From Oncomelania hupensis (taxonomy: Eukaryota > Mollusca > Gastropoda > Littorinimorpha > Pomatiopsidae): a stretch of 64,000 nucleotides of DNA. The stretch spans positions 32,323,686-32,387,685 of the forward strand of contig CM072511.1 in assembly GCA_036898135.1 (NCBI GenBank), read 5' to 3'. Both the position numbers and the translations under genes were made by a program. The notes under the pieces were generated by a model. It saw only the letters and a list, made by a program, of their open reading frames with translations. It had not been told where the DNA came from and did no database searches. Shown here piece by piece: positions 11,811 through 24,537 of this stretch. The first letter of the stretch is position 1. Each line of letters starts with the position of its first letter.

Positions 11811-12335
11811 TTAAACCCATCTGTGAAATGGGGATCTGGATCTGTTTAGAACCGGGGCAGATAAAGCAGCGAGAGAGAGAGAGAGAGAGAGGAGATTGGC
11901 ACCACCGCCATGATTAAGCTGGCTTAGAGAAAAGGGAGATCCCCAAACCGCTTCCCTCCTCAATGACCGAAACGTTACGAGGACAGCTTTACCTTTTACC
12001 TTTGTAAAGCGATTATAAATTGTAGAACATCCAATGGCTAAAGAATTGTTGATCATGTTAATTTATTCTGTATCATTGCAAACTACAAGAAAGGGAGCTA
12101 ATGACGTCTACGGTGCAAACGGAACGGCTGACAGGATTTTCCGTCCTAATTAAACCCCTAAATATTATATACCGATATCGCAAATAAATTATGATTTTGT
12201 ATGAAAATAGTCATACTGTGTACATTAAAGCGAGACTGAACCCTTGGCCAGAATGTGAAAACACTCACAAAATCACGCCAAAAGGCAACAATGCACCTGT
12301 TTATAATAGTTATACATATTTGTGATCCAGATATT

Positions 12336-12592
12336 TGAAGGCATAGTTGGCTCAGTGGGATAAACGACAGCGAGACAGTTGAAGCATTTGAAGGTTGAGC
12401 AGAAGCCCTTCTCTCCCATCTCCGGGCGGCCAGGACTGCGCACAGTTGTCTAAGGAAGGTGGGGTAGATGTAGGGAGGTGTCAGACGATGCGTCTTAAGG
12501 CAGCAAGTGGGTGCCTCGCCATGCGCCATGAGCAGCTCATGAGCAGGAAAAGCGCTATATAAGAACGATTAAATAAATAAATTTGAATCTAA
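12336..12592 (+). mobile_element. SINE, family-1-like 3' half
   Basis: The segment ends with AGCGCTATATAAGAACGA and an AAATA-rich tail, the 3' signature of the full SINE at 19.9-20.3 kb. The 5' part resembles a tRNA-like head (AGTTGGCTCAGTGGGATAAA) but is diverged. Confidence 0.65.
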
Positions 12593-13560
12593 GCGTTGTT
12601 GTCAGACCGTTTCAAAAAGTAAAAGTAAAAAGCTCCAAAAGATCGTCTAGTGGTGTCAGTAGATGAAATAGGCTATATCCTTGTTACATGCCATAGTGTT
12701 AGCTATCGAGAGCAGTCAGACACAGCCGTACTTATCTAGTGTATTCTACCACTAATGACTGTGTAGGCTCGCTCATTGACAACACAGCGCTTGTACTACG
12801 GTTTACCACAGCACTCGGATTTCCCCCGAACTTCGACTACGACCAGAAAAACAAATACAAACCATTTTTTGTATACGCTTTATTATCAAGGTCTTAACTC
12901 AATCATGCAGATGAATAAACTTTTCTACCATTATATAAGCTAGTATAAATGTTTTTTGTGTTTTTTTTAAAAACATGGTATCAAAACCTAACGTTTGCTG
13001 GAATCATAAATATAGCTCTAATGTCTTTATAACGATGAGGTAAATAATAATTTGTTGCAGGATCCAGAATAAAGCCGTTGCCATCAACAGAAATTCACTC
13101 ATCGAAAGCTGTCCACAAAGTTGAAAAGTCAAATTGAAACAATCAAGTTGAAATTCGTGACAAAATAGTAACAGAGATTTAAATCAAAACCTGTACCCTC
13201 TTTGACGAACAGTAAGAAACTGCAATTGATATACCATGTCATGCTCTTATGCTGTGTAACATGTAGGTCTAAACAGAGAAGCCCAATTTCATAAAAACAG
13301 CATCACAAAAATCCCACATACAGTAACCAGCGGTAAGCAGATCGTATCCCACACAGCCAAGTCGACCAAAATACGAGTTTTTGACTCAGACGAAATAAAT
13401 ACATCGTTAAAAACAAATTTAACCCATAAAGAGACTTTGAACCGACAACAAATTGAACCAGAAACAGATTAGAATAAGAAACAAGGACTTTCGGTGTCAA
13501 ACTTCACAATATCTGGTCCAAAGCCTGGCTTCACCAACCTCCGTGACGAGATCTTCCACA
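12593..13560. other. Upstream region of the mucin-like gene
   Basis: About 1 kb of AT-rich sequence without a recognisable gene or repeat. It presumably holds the promoter and 5' untranslated region of the gene that starts at 13,567. I could not fix a TATA box or start site. Confidence 0.4.
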
Positions 13561-13566
13561 CCTACC

Positions 13567-16500
13567 ATGATCCTCTTAATTCTCCTCGCTACTGCCGTTC
13601 TGTATGCTGTGCCTACGTCATCGCAGACCTACGTCACCGCAGGCACTTCATCCTTCAGTTTCTCCTCCATGTCTGTCTTCAACACCCAGCTGCTCAGGCT
13701 GCGCAGTGAGGTGGACCACGACCGACTCATGATTATCACGCAGAACTCCGTCATGCAGCAACACATCGATGCAATCGCCTCCCAGGTACGGTTTTAATGC
13801 ATTACAGAAACCATGTAGTAAGTTCACACGATATTCCAGTGGCTAAGTTTTGTATATGTACAATTTATTCAGTAATTTATTAATTTATTGATTATGTCTT
13901 TATACTCCAGTGGCTTAGTTTTGTACAATTTATTCAGTTATTTATCCATTTATTGATTATGTCTTTATAAAACTCGTAGGTCAAGTGTTTATTTAATCAG
14001 GAACCGATATGACAACCGGTATAGTCTGGTTGCCAATATTAAGAAGAAGTCGAGCAAGAGGAATGCGAAAACTATCATTGCTTTTGCCTGCCTCAAAGGA
14101 TATGCAGTTAAAAGAAAGACAGAAGAAAATACAGTGATAAGTCAGCCATCACAGAGGTAATTTTTTGAATTTTTTTATATTCTGCAGATGTTAACGCTGG
14201 CGACAGATATCAGCGCCCTGCAGAAAAAGATTAGCTCTATGACCTTCATCAGCGGGAACAACAACGCTGGAGGGGGCGGAGGAGGAGGAGGAGGAGTTGC
14301 GGGGTCGACGTGCCCATCAACTTGTCAGGTGTCCAGTGACGTGCAGCGCGCGAGGACCGCATTGCTGGACACCAGAGCTATGACCGTCAACGCTGTCAAA
14401 GACCTCCAGGTACGTCCAAGGCACAAAGTTACTTTTCCCATTACAAATAGTCGTTGTTTCCCAAGTCCGTTTCACAAACTGAACCATGTGTAAACCAATG
14501 CAGATGTAGCCCCAAGGGAATAGTGAAAAGAAAACGAACGACCCAACCTGAACAACAAAACTCACCATGAACTTTAACTTGTACCCTTCTTTTGGAACAT
14601 CAGGCACCCACATATTTGATCTGATATGCAAATGTGGACTTACCAAGTTACACAAATTGATGAGGCATTATAACCAACTACATATTCCAATTGCCGAGTC
14701 AGTAATCACACTAATGAACCGCTGTGCTGTGCAGGACCAGTTGCACAATGTGACGGCAGAGGCAGCATTGCGCAGCAAAGAGCAGCAGAAGTCGGACGAC
14801 CAGATCCGCGTCACCATGACACGTCATGACCTGCAGCTCGATACAGTCATGCAGAAAGTTCTCGACATCGAGAAGTTTCTCAAGACAAGTAACTTCGGAG
14901 TCACTGTAACAACGGCAGCTTCGTTAACTACCACCACCAAGAAGACTGCCGCAACCACTGCAACCTCCGCAACAACTACAGCGCGGCATCCATCGCCAAC
15001 TATAGGATCTTACGATTTGTCTCAGTTGCGGGCCGTGCTGACGTCCCTTGACCGGCAAGTCAATCAGCTAAAGTCGGAACAACAGAAGGCAAACGCAGCC
15101 CAGGAAAGCAGGCTGGCCAAGGCGGAAAACGACCTCAACTTGCTGCAGAAAGCACAGAACGCTAGCTTGTCTCTGGCCCATATTGCAGCACTTCAGCAGG
15201 ACATCAATGTAAACACACAGCGCGTAATGGCAGTAGAGCAAGGCCTGCAGCAAGCAAGGAAGAACATCAGCGACGGTTTGACTGCTGCCAATCAATCTCT
15301 TTCCGCTCTAGAGGCCCTGGCACACAGTCTGCAGCAGTCAGACCAGGCACAAACAGCGTCACTGCACACGCTTAGCAACGATGAAGGAGCCTTAGCACAA
15401 CGCGTAACGGGCACGAGCATCCGTATGAACACCATGACTACCGACCTTCAGCAGTTAAATAGGCGACTGTCCACTTTGTCCGGCGTTGTGTCATCTGACC
15501 ATGCCGACATTAATACCATCAGCAAGACCTTACAAAATCATCTGGTGCTATTCCAACAACAACAGCTGCAGCCAGTCGTTACAACTTCCTCTCCTGGGAC
15601 TTCAGTACCAGCCGTTAGTCTGACACCGTCTGCGCATCCGACAACGGCCAGCACTAACACAGGACTCCACTCTACCACAAAGTATATAACTGTAACTTCA
15701 TCGCCTTCCTCCACACACGGCGCCACATCCACCACCCAGCAAGCAACTTTCAGCTCAAACACACCTGCCCCCACGGTAAACCCTGCCACGACAACAGCTA
15801 CTATAACTGCGGTTCATGCCCAGTCCAGTCCAACGTCAACTCCACAAACCACCACCACGATGACAACGACTGCATCTACCTCCAGACCCTCAGCCACGCC
15901 CCCTCCTAGTCTTCCACTGCACTCTTCCACACCAGTCAGTCAGACACCCGCCACATACATGCCACAGAGTACAGGAAAATCACCAGCAACCGTCCCAACC
16001 ATTATACCCACCTTAATTATCAATGTCCCATCCCCCAAGACTCCCACTTTCGTCGGCCCAACCGTAGCCATGTCTATTACTCAAACCACACCGATGATTA
16101 CTCCAACAGCTCCAAATATCAAGCCATCATCAACAACCGCGCTGAATGTCTTTGTGCCAACTCAGAAACCAGCAACGCCTGCAACCAATGCTGCCACAAC
16201 AACGCCACCCTTGTTTGTCCCAACATTGAATCCGGCAGTAACAACTACTAATGCGGCAACCACACCCCAGTCCATGTTTGTTCCAACTATGAAACCAGCT
16301 GCAACTACCACCAATGTTGTAACCACACCACCACCTATGTTTGTTCCAACTCTGAAACCAGCTGCAACTACCACCAGTGCTGTAACCACACCACCACCAA
16401 TGTTTGTTCCCACTCTGAAACCAGCTGCAACTACCACCAAAGCTGCTACCACACCACCACCCATGTTTGTTCCAACTCTGAAACCAGCTGCAATTACCAC

Positions 16501-17866
16501 CAATGCTGCTACCACACCACCACCAATGTTTGTTCCAACTCTGAAACCAGCTGCAACTACCACCAAAGCTGCTACCACACCACCACCAATGTTCGTTCCC
16601 ACTCTGAAACCAGCTGCAGTTACCACCAAAGCTGCTACCACACCACCACCAATGTTCGTTCCCACTCTGAAACCAGCTGCAACTACCACCTATGCGGCTA
16701 CCACACCACCACCAATGTTCGTTCCCACTCTGAAACCAGCTGCAACTACCACCTATGCGGCTACAACACCACCATCTATGTTTGTTCCCACTCTAAAACC
16801 AGCTGCAACTACCACTATCATAGCAACATCACAACTACCATTCGTTGTTCCGAAGTCAACTGGAACTATAACCAGTGCAGCAACCAAAGCACCACCAATC
16901 GTTATTCCAACTCATAAACCAACAGCAACAACAACAACCGCTGCCACCACAGCATCACCAATCGTTGTTCCAACACAAAAACCAGCGGCCACTACACCTC
17001 CACCAATCGTTGTTCCAACTTTAAAACCAGCAGCAGCTACAACAACCTCTGCCACCACCACAGCACCTGCACCAATCGTTGTTCCAACACACAAACCAGC
17101 GGCAACTACACCACCACCTATCATTGTTCCAACTTTAAAACCAGCAGCAGCTACAACAACCGTTGCCACCACAGCACCACCAATCGTTGTTCCAACACAC
17201 AAACCAGCGGCAACTACACCTCCACCTATCATTGTTCCAACTTTAAAACCAGCAGCAGCTACAACAACCGCTGCCACCACCAAAGCACCACCAACCGTTG
17301 TTCCAACACACAAACCAGCGGCAACTACACCACCACCGTTTATTATTCCAACTCATAACCCAGCAACAATTACGACCAACACTGCATCCACGGCACAGCC
17401 TTTTGTCTTTCCGACACATAAACCAGTGGCAACTACACCACCCACATTCTTTGTTCCAACTCTGAAGCCAACAGCAGCTACAACAACCGCTGCAACCACT
17501 GCACCACTATTCATTATTCCAACACACAAACCAGCGGCAACTACACCACCACCGTTTATTATTCCAACTCATAACCCAGCAACAATTACGACCAACGCTG
17601 CATCCACGGCACAGCCTTTTGTCTTTCCGACACATAAACCAGTGGCAACTACACCACCAACATTCTTTGTTCCAACTTTGAAGCCAACAGCAGCTACAAC
17701 AACCGCTGCAACCACTGCACCGCCATTCATTATTCCAACACATAAACCAGCAGCAACTACATCACCACCATTCATTATTCCAACACACAAACCACCAGCA
17801 ACTATACAACCTTTCGTTGCTCCAACACGCAGAGTGCCGCCGCCACCACCACCATCTCAACCCTGA
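13567..17866 (+). CDS. Secreted coiled-coil, Thr/Pro-rich mucin-like protein (3 exons)
   Basis: Coding exons are 13,567-13,785, 14,188-14,409 and 14,735-17,866, all joining in phase 0 with GT donors and CAG acceptors; total 1,190 aa. The start is the first ATG of a clear signal peptide (MILLILLATAVLYAVPTSS). Exon 2 holds a poly-Gly run and a CPSTC pair. Helical, Gln/Leu-rich coiled-coil sequence fills residues about 25-200 and 240-430, split by a Thr-rich linker. From about residue 430 the protein is Thr/Pro/Ala-rich and almost certainly O-glycosylated if expressed. It includes eleven 21-residue units (16,150-16,841) of the type MFVPTLKPAATTTKAATTP, then PTHKP/PTLKP variants. A 72-residue block is duplicated (17,303-17,518 and 17,519-17,734). 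I do not recognise a named family. Mucus, egg-capsule or shell-matrix protein are possibilities only. The stop may be premature (see 17,867-18,109). Confidence 0.8.
16150..16841 (+). repeat. 63-bp coding minisatellite, 11 units
   Basis: Eleven consecutive 63-bp units encode 21-residue FVPTLKPAATTT-type repeats. Outer units are diverged (FVPTQKP, FVPTLNP, FVPTMKP) while central units are nearly identical, as expected from unequal exchange within the array. Confidence 0.92.
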
Positions 17867-18109
17867 GACCAGCAGCAGCTACAACCAACGCTGCGATCAC
17901 GGCATCGCCATTCGTTGTTACAACCAACGCTACAACGAGCACCACCACCAGAAACAACCACAGCGTCTCCAGCAACAACCACAGCCCCATCAGAAGCAAC
18001 CACAGCCCCACCAGCAACTACAGCACCATCAGCAACCACAGCACTACCAGAAACAACAACGGCACCATTGTTTGTCATGCCTGAACGAAGACCGACATAT
18101 GCACCGTGA
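17867..18109 (+). pseudogene. Out-of-frame continuation of the mucin-like repeat coding sequence
   Basis: Directly after the TGA at 17,864-17,866, frame +1 continues the repeat (LRPAAATTNAAITASPFVV). From about 17,935 the original frame resumes with APPPETTTASPATTTAPSEA and ends FVMPERRPTYAP then a stop at 18,109. The simplest reading is two compensating single-base indels, one near 17,840-17,862 and one near 17,930. The intended protein would then be about 80 residues longer. Sequencing error, a real allele, or a small unrecognised intron are alternatives. Confidence 0.6.
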
Positions 18110-19380
18110 TTCTAATGCGCAAGCAATGGGCATTATGAATAGACTTCGAACACTACAACGACATTTAGTTCACGGTCAATGCAGATAATTATACGGAACG
18201 CATATGCCGACTAAACTTACTATGAGCTCCATATATATGTGCGACTACGCAGATTCTGAATTGTGTAGATCAAAACACAACCCAGACTCTGCTCTATGCA
18301 TGTAAAAGCTCTGCTCTAAACGCAGGTCTATGTATAGTCCTACGGAACAATTGTTAGGAAAGAAACTGATGGGAAAATTTGGCAATATTACTTAGATTAT
18401 TCATACATTTGTTTGATTGTTAAATTGGTCAGCTGGATCTAGGCACTGTTCATCACAGAAACACGAACATTCTTACTGCCAGCACAGGTGGAAAGCATGC
18501 AAAGAACAGATTTTTCAGTAATACAAGGTCCGTCGAAACATGCCGCAGAACCTAAAGCAAAATAATAAGAACTAAGGACTTCTAGTGGATAATGAAAAAA
18601 TAATCGTGGGAAACCAGCGTATATTTGAGGGTGCATGCATACATTTTTCAAGCGACTACAATTTATTCTTAGAAAGAGTTATAGGCCTAACTAATAACTA
18701 TCACCTTTAAAGTATTAACCTGATTTAATATGCGTGTTGTATGTAAAAGATTATTGATTTTTCTTGGCTGTGATCTGCATGTAAAATGTTTTTGAAATGT
18801 GATTATGTACTATTCGGTGCATTCAGTCTAGAAAAGAAATTACAAAAATATATATATTGACCAAACACATGTTTATGAGATTTAAAGTCTTTGGTATGCC
18901 GTGAGTGTAAGCGAAATTATTATTTTCACCTTTGTTTCTACACACACACACACACACACGCACACACACAAACGCGCGCGTGTGGGGTCCATGTCCATTT
19001 TCTCTCTAGGGTCTTTGTATGGGGCACTTAAATATCAATCATGCGATTAATAAAATTAATGACATCTCTACAATGCTTTTAAATGTTAATACAAGTTTTC
19101 ACCTCTTTTGGGTTCTCAAAATCAAGATTGACTTATCAGATTTCAGATTCTGATGTCGCGACTCCAGGTTATAATGTATTACGCAGAGACCCACAGCAAT
19201 GTAAAGAAACTGAATTGCTCTGTACATAAGTGAATCAATTAGCTATAAACGACTAACACATCTTGAACAGTTCGTGGAATGGGTATGGATTAAAATTAAG
19301 TTAAAAGGAGCACCCCCACCTTGTAGGCTTTTGTTATAGGAATCCTGCAGAGCGATCACACTGGTCAGATAATTTAACGC
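18110..19380 (+). other. 3' flank of the mucin-like gene
   Basis: No gene is visible. A possible poly(A) signal AATAAA lies at 19,049-19,054, rather far from the stop. A short CA/CG tract is at 18,943-18,980. Confidence 0.35.
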
Positions 19381-19384
19381 AGAT

Positions 19385-21170
19385 GTTTAGATGCCGTGTT
19401 GCTCGAGTCGAAGGAAATACATTAATTCTGCTGGGAAACTTTAATATTGATTTATTAAAACCGTACAAACCGTGGCTTGATATGCTTAACATCTATACTC
19501 TTTAACAAACAGTAAACACTCCTACCAGGGTCACAGAATCTACCAGCACTCTGATAAATCACATTTATGTCGCTTATCACTGTAACACTGCTGAATGTTG
19601 TGTTTCTGCCAGTGGTTGCAGCGACCACTTTCATGTCTGTTTAACATGGTCAAGAAAGGGGGTGAACATTCCAAAAGCTGGCCACAAGACAATACAATAC
19701 CGATTCTTTTCCAAATTTAACGAAGACATATTTCTGCACGACCTTTGTAACTCCTTCCTCTCTTACATTTATAATTTAACTGATCCTGACATTGCCTTAA
19801 CGCACTGGCTTAATACCTTTACAAACATGTATATGATAAGCACGCCCTTTGGAAAATTAAAAAAGTCAGACACATTGTAGGGAGGCACGTGGCCTAATGG
19901 TAGAGCTTTGGCTTGCGGATCTGAAGGTCCCGGTTTCGAGCCCAGGCCGGGGCATTGTGTTGTTTTCTTGGGAAAGACACTTTACTCCCGTTTCCTACTC
20001 CTTCGGATGAGAGTATAATCCGAGGTCTCGTCTGTGTCGCATACATTCCATCATAACGGACTTTAAAGATCCTGACGCTCATTTCCTAGACGGGTGAGTG
20101 CCGGTGACAAGAACACACCCAGCATGCACCTAGTCCTTCTTCCTCATCCCTGCCTGCCCAAGATTGTTCTCAGTTGTCTGGAGCATTATTACGATGCGCC
20201 CAAAGGCTGCAAGTTGGCGCCTCGGGCGGCTTGAGTTAGATCCTGTATCAGCCAGCGCCTTAAGCAGCTCTTGAGCTGGAAAAAGCGCTATATAAGAACG
20301 AATAAATAATAAAACCTAAATGGCTTAATATTGAATTACAAGATGCCATTAATAATCCATATTATTTAAAATCTACTGGCAAATAAAAGGAGTATAAAAA
20401 CTAAAAAAAAAAATAAAGTAAATTGAAACGATTAAAACAGAGAAAGTTTTTCCAGGACCTTGCTTCATCAAAATAAAATCCAAAGAACATATGAAAAGCA
20501 ATAAATGAACTTACAAATAAAAAAAACATACAAATACTTCAAGTTGTATTGACATATTCGCTAATGATTTACACTACAAATTTTCTAAAATAGCTGAAAA
20601 TGTTATTTTAAATGATAACTCAAAATTAAACGATTTGAACATTTTAAAAGACTTTTGTAGGTCAAAACAGATTTCATCTCAATCAAGTATTCCTCCGTTA
20701 CGGCGCCTGAAGTCTTTCACACACTCACACATTTAAAGCAAACATGAACCCAAGGCATAGATGGGATGGATAGCAGAATTCTTAAGTTGTCTGCCCCGAT
20801 AATTTCTGATTCCCTCACTTACACTTACAATCTCTCCTTACAGAACAACTATTTTCCAACTGCTTTAAAACAGGCTAAAGTTATTCCTTTGTTCAAATCG
20901 GGTGATTGAAAATACTCTTCAAATTACAGCCCAATCTCTATATTGTCTGTTATATCAAAACCACTTGAGAAACATATAAACTACCACCACAATCAATTAC
21001 TTCACCCTAACCAATCTGGATTCAGGGCTCATCACTCATGTCACACTGCTTTAATCAGTCTTGTAACAGTTGACTAGTGGTTGAACAATATTATTGATAA
21101 TGAATTTTGTGGTGCTGCTTTTGTAGATTTTGCCAAAGTTACTCAAGTTTATCTGTAAACATGTCATCGT
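19385..21170 (+). mobile_element. CR1/L2-like LINE, degenerate, split by a SINE
   Basis: The 5' part encodes an APE endonuclease: LILLGNFNIDLL, then NTPTRVTESTSTLINHIYV and SGCSDHFHVCLTWS. After the SINE at 19,885-20,317 the frame resumes, and the reverse transcriptase begins near 20,760 with NYFPTALKQAKVIPLFKSGD, SPISILSVISKPLEKHI and LLHPNQSGFRAHHSCHTAL. Stops and frameshifts are frequent. This is a different family from the GGATA-tailed LINE. Confidence 0.8.
19885..20317 (+). mobile_element. tRNA-derived SINE family 1, full length
   Basis: The head carries Pol III-type boxes: GTGGCCTAATGGTAGAGC (A-box region) and GGTTTCGAGCCC (B-box). The body includes CCTTCGGATGAGAGTATAA and CTTTAAAGATCCTGACGCTC. 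The 3' end is AAAAAGCGCTATATAAGAAC followed by an AATAAAT tail. It sits inside the CR1-like LINE, so it is younger than that copy. The closest relatives in the window are at 59.1 kb and, inverted, 47.0 kb. Confidence 0.88.
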
Positions 21171-21186
21171 TAATGGTTTTTTGTGT

Positions 21187-21214
21187 GGGTTTGTGTGTGT
21201 GTGTGTGTGTGTGT
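21187..21214. repeat. (GT)n microsatellite
   Basis: A short GT tract just 3' of the CR1-like LINE. Confidence 0.85.
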
Positions 21215-21420
21215 AATTTCAGTCGACTAGTTCCTCTTTAGGGCGAGGCAAGATGTAAAACAGCAGACCACTGCTTATTCTACTACCTTCGTTAAATTTA
21301 TAAATAAATAAATAAGTAAATATAATCTATCTTGTTTTCTCACATGATGAATGAAAAACGTAACCCTCTAACCCCAAACGCAAAGTCCAATGGCCTATCT
21401 CCCTTTAGGACGGCAACATG

Positions 21421-23150
21421 TTAAAAAGTGAGGGCGTCAATCATCGCTTCTCCTCCTGCTTGAAGCAATTCAGTGGGTTTGTTGTCCACTCCCGCTGACT
21501 TTCCCTTCTTTAGCGATTGCACTGCTGCCTCAACTTCTTCTCGGAGAATTGGGAGGATTTCATCTTCTTCTTTTCTGTTTTGGGGACATGCTAAAACTGA
21601 TGGGTCTACGTTTGGTGTGTGGTTGTAAAGGTCACAGCAGTATTCTGTCCATCTATCCAAGACTTCTTGTTCTTCTGTAAGGCATATGCCAGACTGGCTT
21701 TGGATAGTGGAGACCTTGGGCTGTTTAACACTTGTCAACCGCTTCACAGTTTGGTCCTCACCATTATTTGTAAAAGATCTGGCAGAGTGGGGAGTGGCCT
21801 ACACCATAGACCCAGTCGTCGCTTGTCATCACTCTTCCCAAAAAGGGTAACCTTCAGGAGTGTGAAATTTACCGTACCATCAGCCTCATCAGCCATCCCA
21901 GCAAGGTCCTCCTGAAAATAATACTCAACAGGTTGAAACCCCAAGCTGAACAAATCATAGCTGAAGAGCAAGCAGGATTCAGGGCAGGACAAGGTACCAC
22001 TGAACAGATTTTTAACCTCAGAATAATCTGCGAGAAATACCTACAGCACCAACATCTATATCATGTGTATAGACTTCAAGAAAGCGTTTGACTGAGTCTG
22101 GAATGCAGCTCTGTAGGCAACCATGAGAGTATACAATACCAGCCCTAAAATTATTGAAGTCATCAAAAGCCTGTATGACAAGGCTACCAGTGTAGTCCTC
22201 TACAACAACGCCATCGCAAACTGGTCCAGAATAACAATCGGTGTGCGTCAAGGATGCCTACTCTCTCCAACACTCTTCAACATCTTCCTAGAGCGCATCA
22301 TGTTAGATGCCCTTGCAGATCATCATGAAGGCACAGTCAGCATAGGGGATAGAGCAATCTCCAACCTCCGTTTTGTGGATGACATTGACGTATTGGCTGG
22401 AGAGGAAAAGCTGGTGCAGAAGCTTGACACCACCTCTAAAGCCTATAGAATGGAATTAAGGGCAGAAAAGATCAAAATGATGACCAACAACACCAATGGC
22501 ATCAACACGGACATAAAAGTCCAAGGACAATTTCTCAACACCGTGCATAGCTTCAAATATTTAGGAGCCATTGTATCAGACATTGGGTCCCGACAGGAAG
22601 TCCTCTCCAGGATCGCACAAACAACTGCTGCCCTGACAAGGTTGAAACCCATTTGGAAAGACAGGACCATCAGTCTACATTCCAAGGTAAGGCTGCTGCG
22701 CTCCCTTGTCATCTCCATCTTCCTATACGCTTGCCAAACATGGACTTACCATAGCAGATCTACAACGAAGAATACAAAGCATTGAGCTGAGGTGCTACAG
22801 AAAACTTCTGGGTACTTCCTATACTCGGCACATCACCAATGACAAAGTCCGAGATACCATCACACAAGCCATTGTACAACATGATGACATGCTCACAATG
22901 GTGAAGAAACGGAAACTCCAATGGAATGGCCACATCACCAGAGCATCAGGCCTTGCAAAGACCATCCTGCAAGGCACGGTGCATGGAGGCAGACAGAAGA
23001 AGAGGGAGACAGAAAAAGAGGTGGGAGGGCAACATTCGAGAATTGACTGGCTTGACACTGAGCGAAGCCATGAGTGTTGCAGAGGACAGAGAAAGATGGA
23101 GTACGCTGGTTAAACGATCATCTGTGGTGCCCCAACGATCCTTGAGTTAT
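21421..23150 (+). mobile_element. LINE copy 3 with 5' inversion (twin priming)
   Basis: From about 21,755 to 23,130 the plus strand encodes the LINE RT (LTIICKRSGRV, AEEQAGFRAGQGTTEQI, GVRQGCLLSPTLFNIFLERI, LRFVDDIDVLAG, FKYLGAIVSD) and the C-terminal TILQGTVHGG region. Between 21,421 and 21,747 the preceding part of the same ORF is on the minus strand (SLKKGKSAGVDN, ending EAMIDAL). The two breakpoints are adjacent in the parent ORF, DAL joining LTIICK. This is the structure made by twin-primed reverse transcription. It is disrupted by stops and is not active. Confidence 0.85.
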
Positions 23151-23261
23151 GGGATACATTCCTGCACCACATATATTGACGGTCATCTCGGTTTGAGCGT
23201 AGTACTGATTACACGAAGTATTTGAGACTGGTGAATATACACCTGAAAAGATTGTTTTAAT

Positions 23262-23375
23262 ATAGTATAGTGTAGTATAGTATAGCATAGTATAATATAG
23301 TATACATGTAGTATAGTATAGTATAGTATTAGTATAGTATGGTATAGTATAGTATAGTATCGTATAGTAGTAATG
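23262..23375. repeat. (TATAG)n minisatellite-like tract
   Basis: Pentamer TATAG/GTATA repeats with scattered changes (ATATAG, CATAG, CGTATAG) lie between two LINE 3' ends. It could descend from a GGATA-type LINE tail. Confidence 0.85.
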
Positions 23376-23449
23376 GGATCATATGAGCTATCATCCTTTT
23401 CCCCTCTAGATAGACTTGCATAAATTTATAAGCACACTTATTACTTGTC

Positions 23450-23760
23450 ACACAAGCCATTGGACAACACGATGACCTGCTCACAGTGGTGAAGAAACGG
23501 AAACTCCGATGGTACGGCCGTGTCACCAGATCATCAGGCTTTGCAAAGACCATCCTGCAAAGCACAGAGCAAAGAGGTAGAAGAAGAGGGAGACCGAAAA
23601 AGAGATGAGAGGACAACATTCGAGAATGGACTCGCTTGACACTGAGCGAAGCCATCAGGGTTGCCGAGGACATAGAAAGATGGAGTACGCTGGTTAAACG
23701 ATCATCCGTGGTGCCCCAACGACTTCCGAGTTACGGGATAAGATAGGATAGGATAGGACT
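23450..23760 (+). mobile_element. LINE copy 4, extreme 3' end
   Basis: Only the C-terminal RT segment and tail remain: CACAAGCCATTGGACAACAC through AAGACCATCCTGCAAAGCAC and then GGATA repeats ending near 23,757. It is strongly 5' truncated. Confidence 0.85.
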
Positions 23761-24295
23761 GTCAAGCATCAGTTATCTGATGAATTATGCATGGCCTGAC
23801 AGCATCGTCGATATATGTAGAGCTAAAATGACATAATTTTGTGCAACAACTTCCCAAAGAACAGTTGATACGACAAAGGCATGTGACCTACCTGATGCCT
23901 GGCAACTCTGTCATCTTCCACTCCCTCTGTTAATGGGTTAAAACTGCATTCAGATGAAGAAATGTGAACTCTCTCTCTCTCTGCTGCCGCTTGGGTAGCT
24001 ATAGGATAACATTATTCTTATGCAACTAACAGACTAAAATACAATAAAAAATAGTCTGGATCAAATTAACTGGAAAAGGTGTTTCAAACACCAGTCTGTA
24101 TGAAGTTCAAGCACCATCTTCAGTATGGTAATTCCAGAATAGTATTCATTTATCCGACAGAATTTAATTCATCCAACACGTAATAACAAGTCCCCTAAGC
24201 ATCCCACAGAGGTTAGCTAGGTGGAGTTTCAAACACTTGCCATCTCAGAGTTGAAACTCACAATGCGAAGTAATAAACATTGAAATGGAACGTCT

Positions 24296-24510
24296 ACACC
24301 CTCCACTGGCGATACGGCAGACAGGGGAAACCATTCCAGGGGTGAGGGGTAAGGACCTAAATCAACACTGAACCACCGGAACAATCATATTGCTAAGATG
24401 GACAGTGAAAATGGCCACTTTTATCTTGCCCACCTTGGGATTCGAACCTGGGTCATCGGTGTGCCAAGCTTATATGCCCCAACCACTGATCTATGGTGGT
24501 GAGACAGTCA
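24296..24510 (-). mobile_element. tRNA-derived SINE family 2
   Basis: In minus orientation a head reads CATAGATCAGTGGTTGGGGC, followed by a B-box-like CAGGTTCGAATCCCAAGG. The body GTGGCCATTTTCACTGTCC is shared with the second piece at 11,075-11,250. The length is about 210 bp. Confidence 0.7.
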
Positions 24511-24537
24511 CAAAGCTTAGCCAATAGGCATTATCCC

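Noticed and set aside
14567..14734. ATG at 14,567 as start of the mucin ORF
   Set aside because: The signal peptide and two upstream exons join in frame at the acceptor before 14,735; 14,567-14,734 is intron.
16162..17313. Long minus-strand Gly/Val-rich frames opposite the mucin repeats
   Set aside because: They are the complement of the Thr/Pro repeat and have no start context, splice sites or signal of their own.
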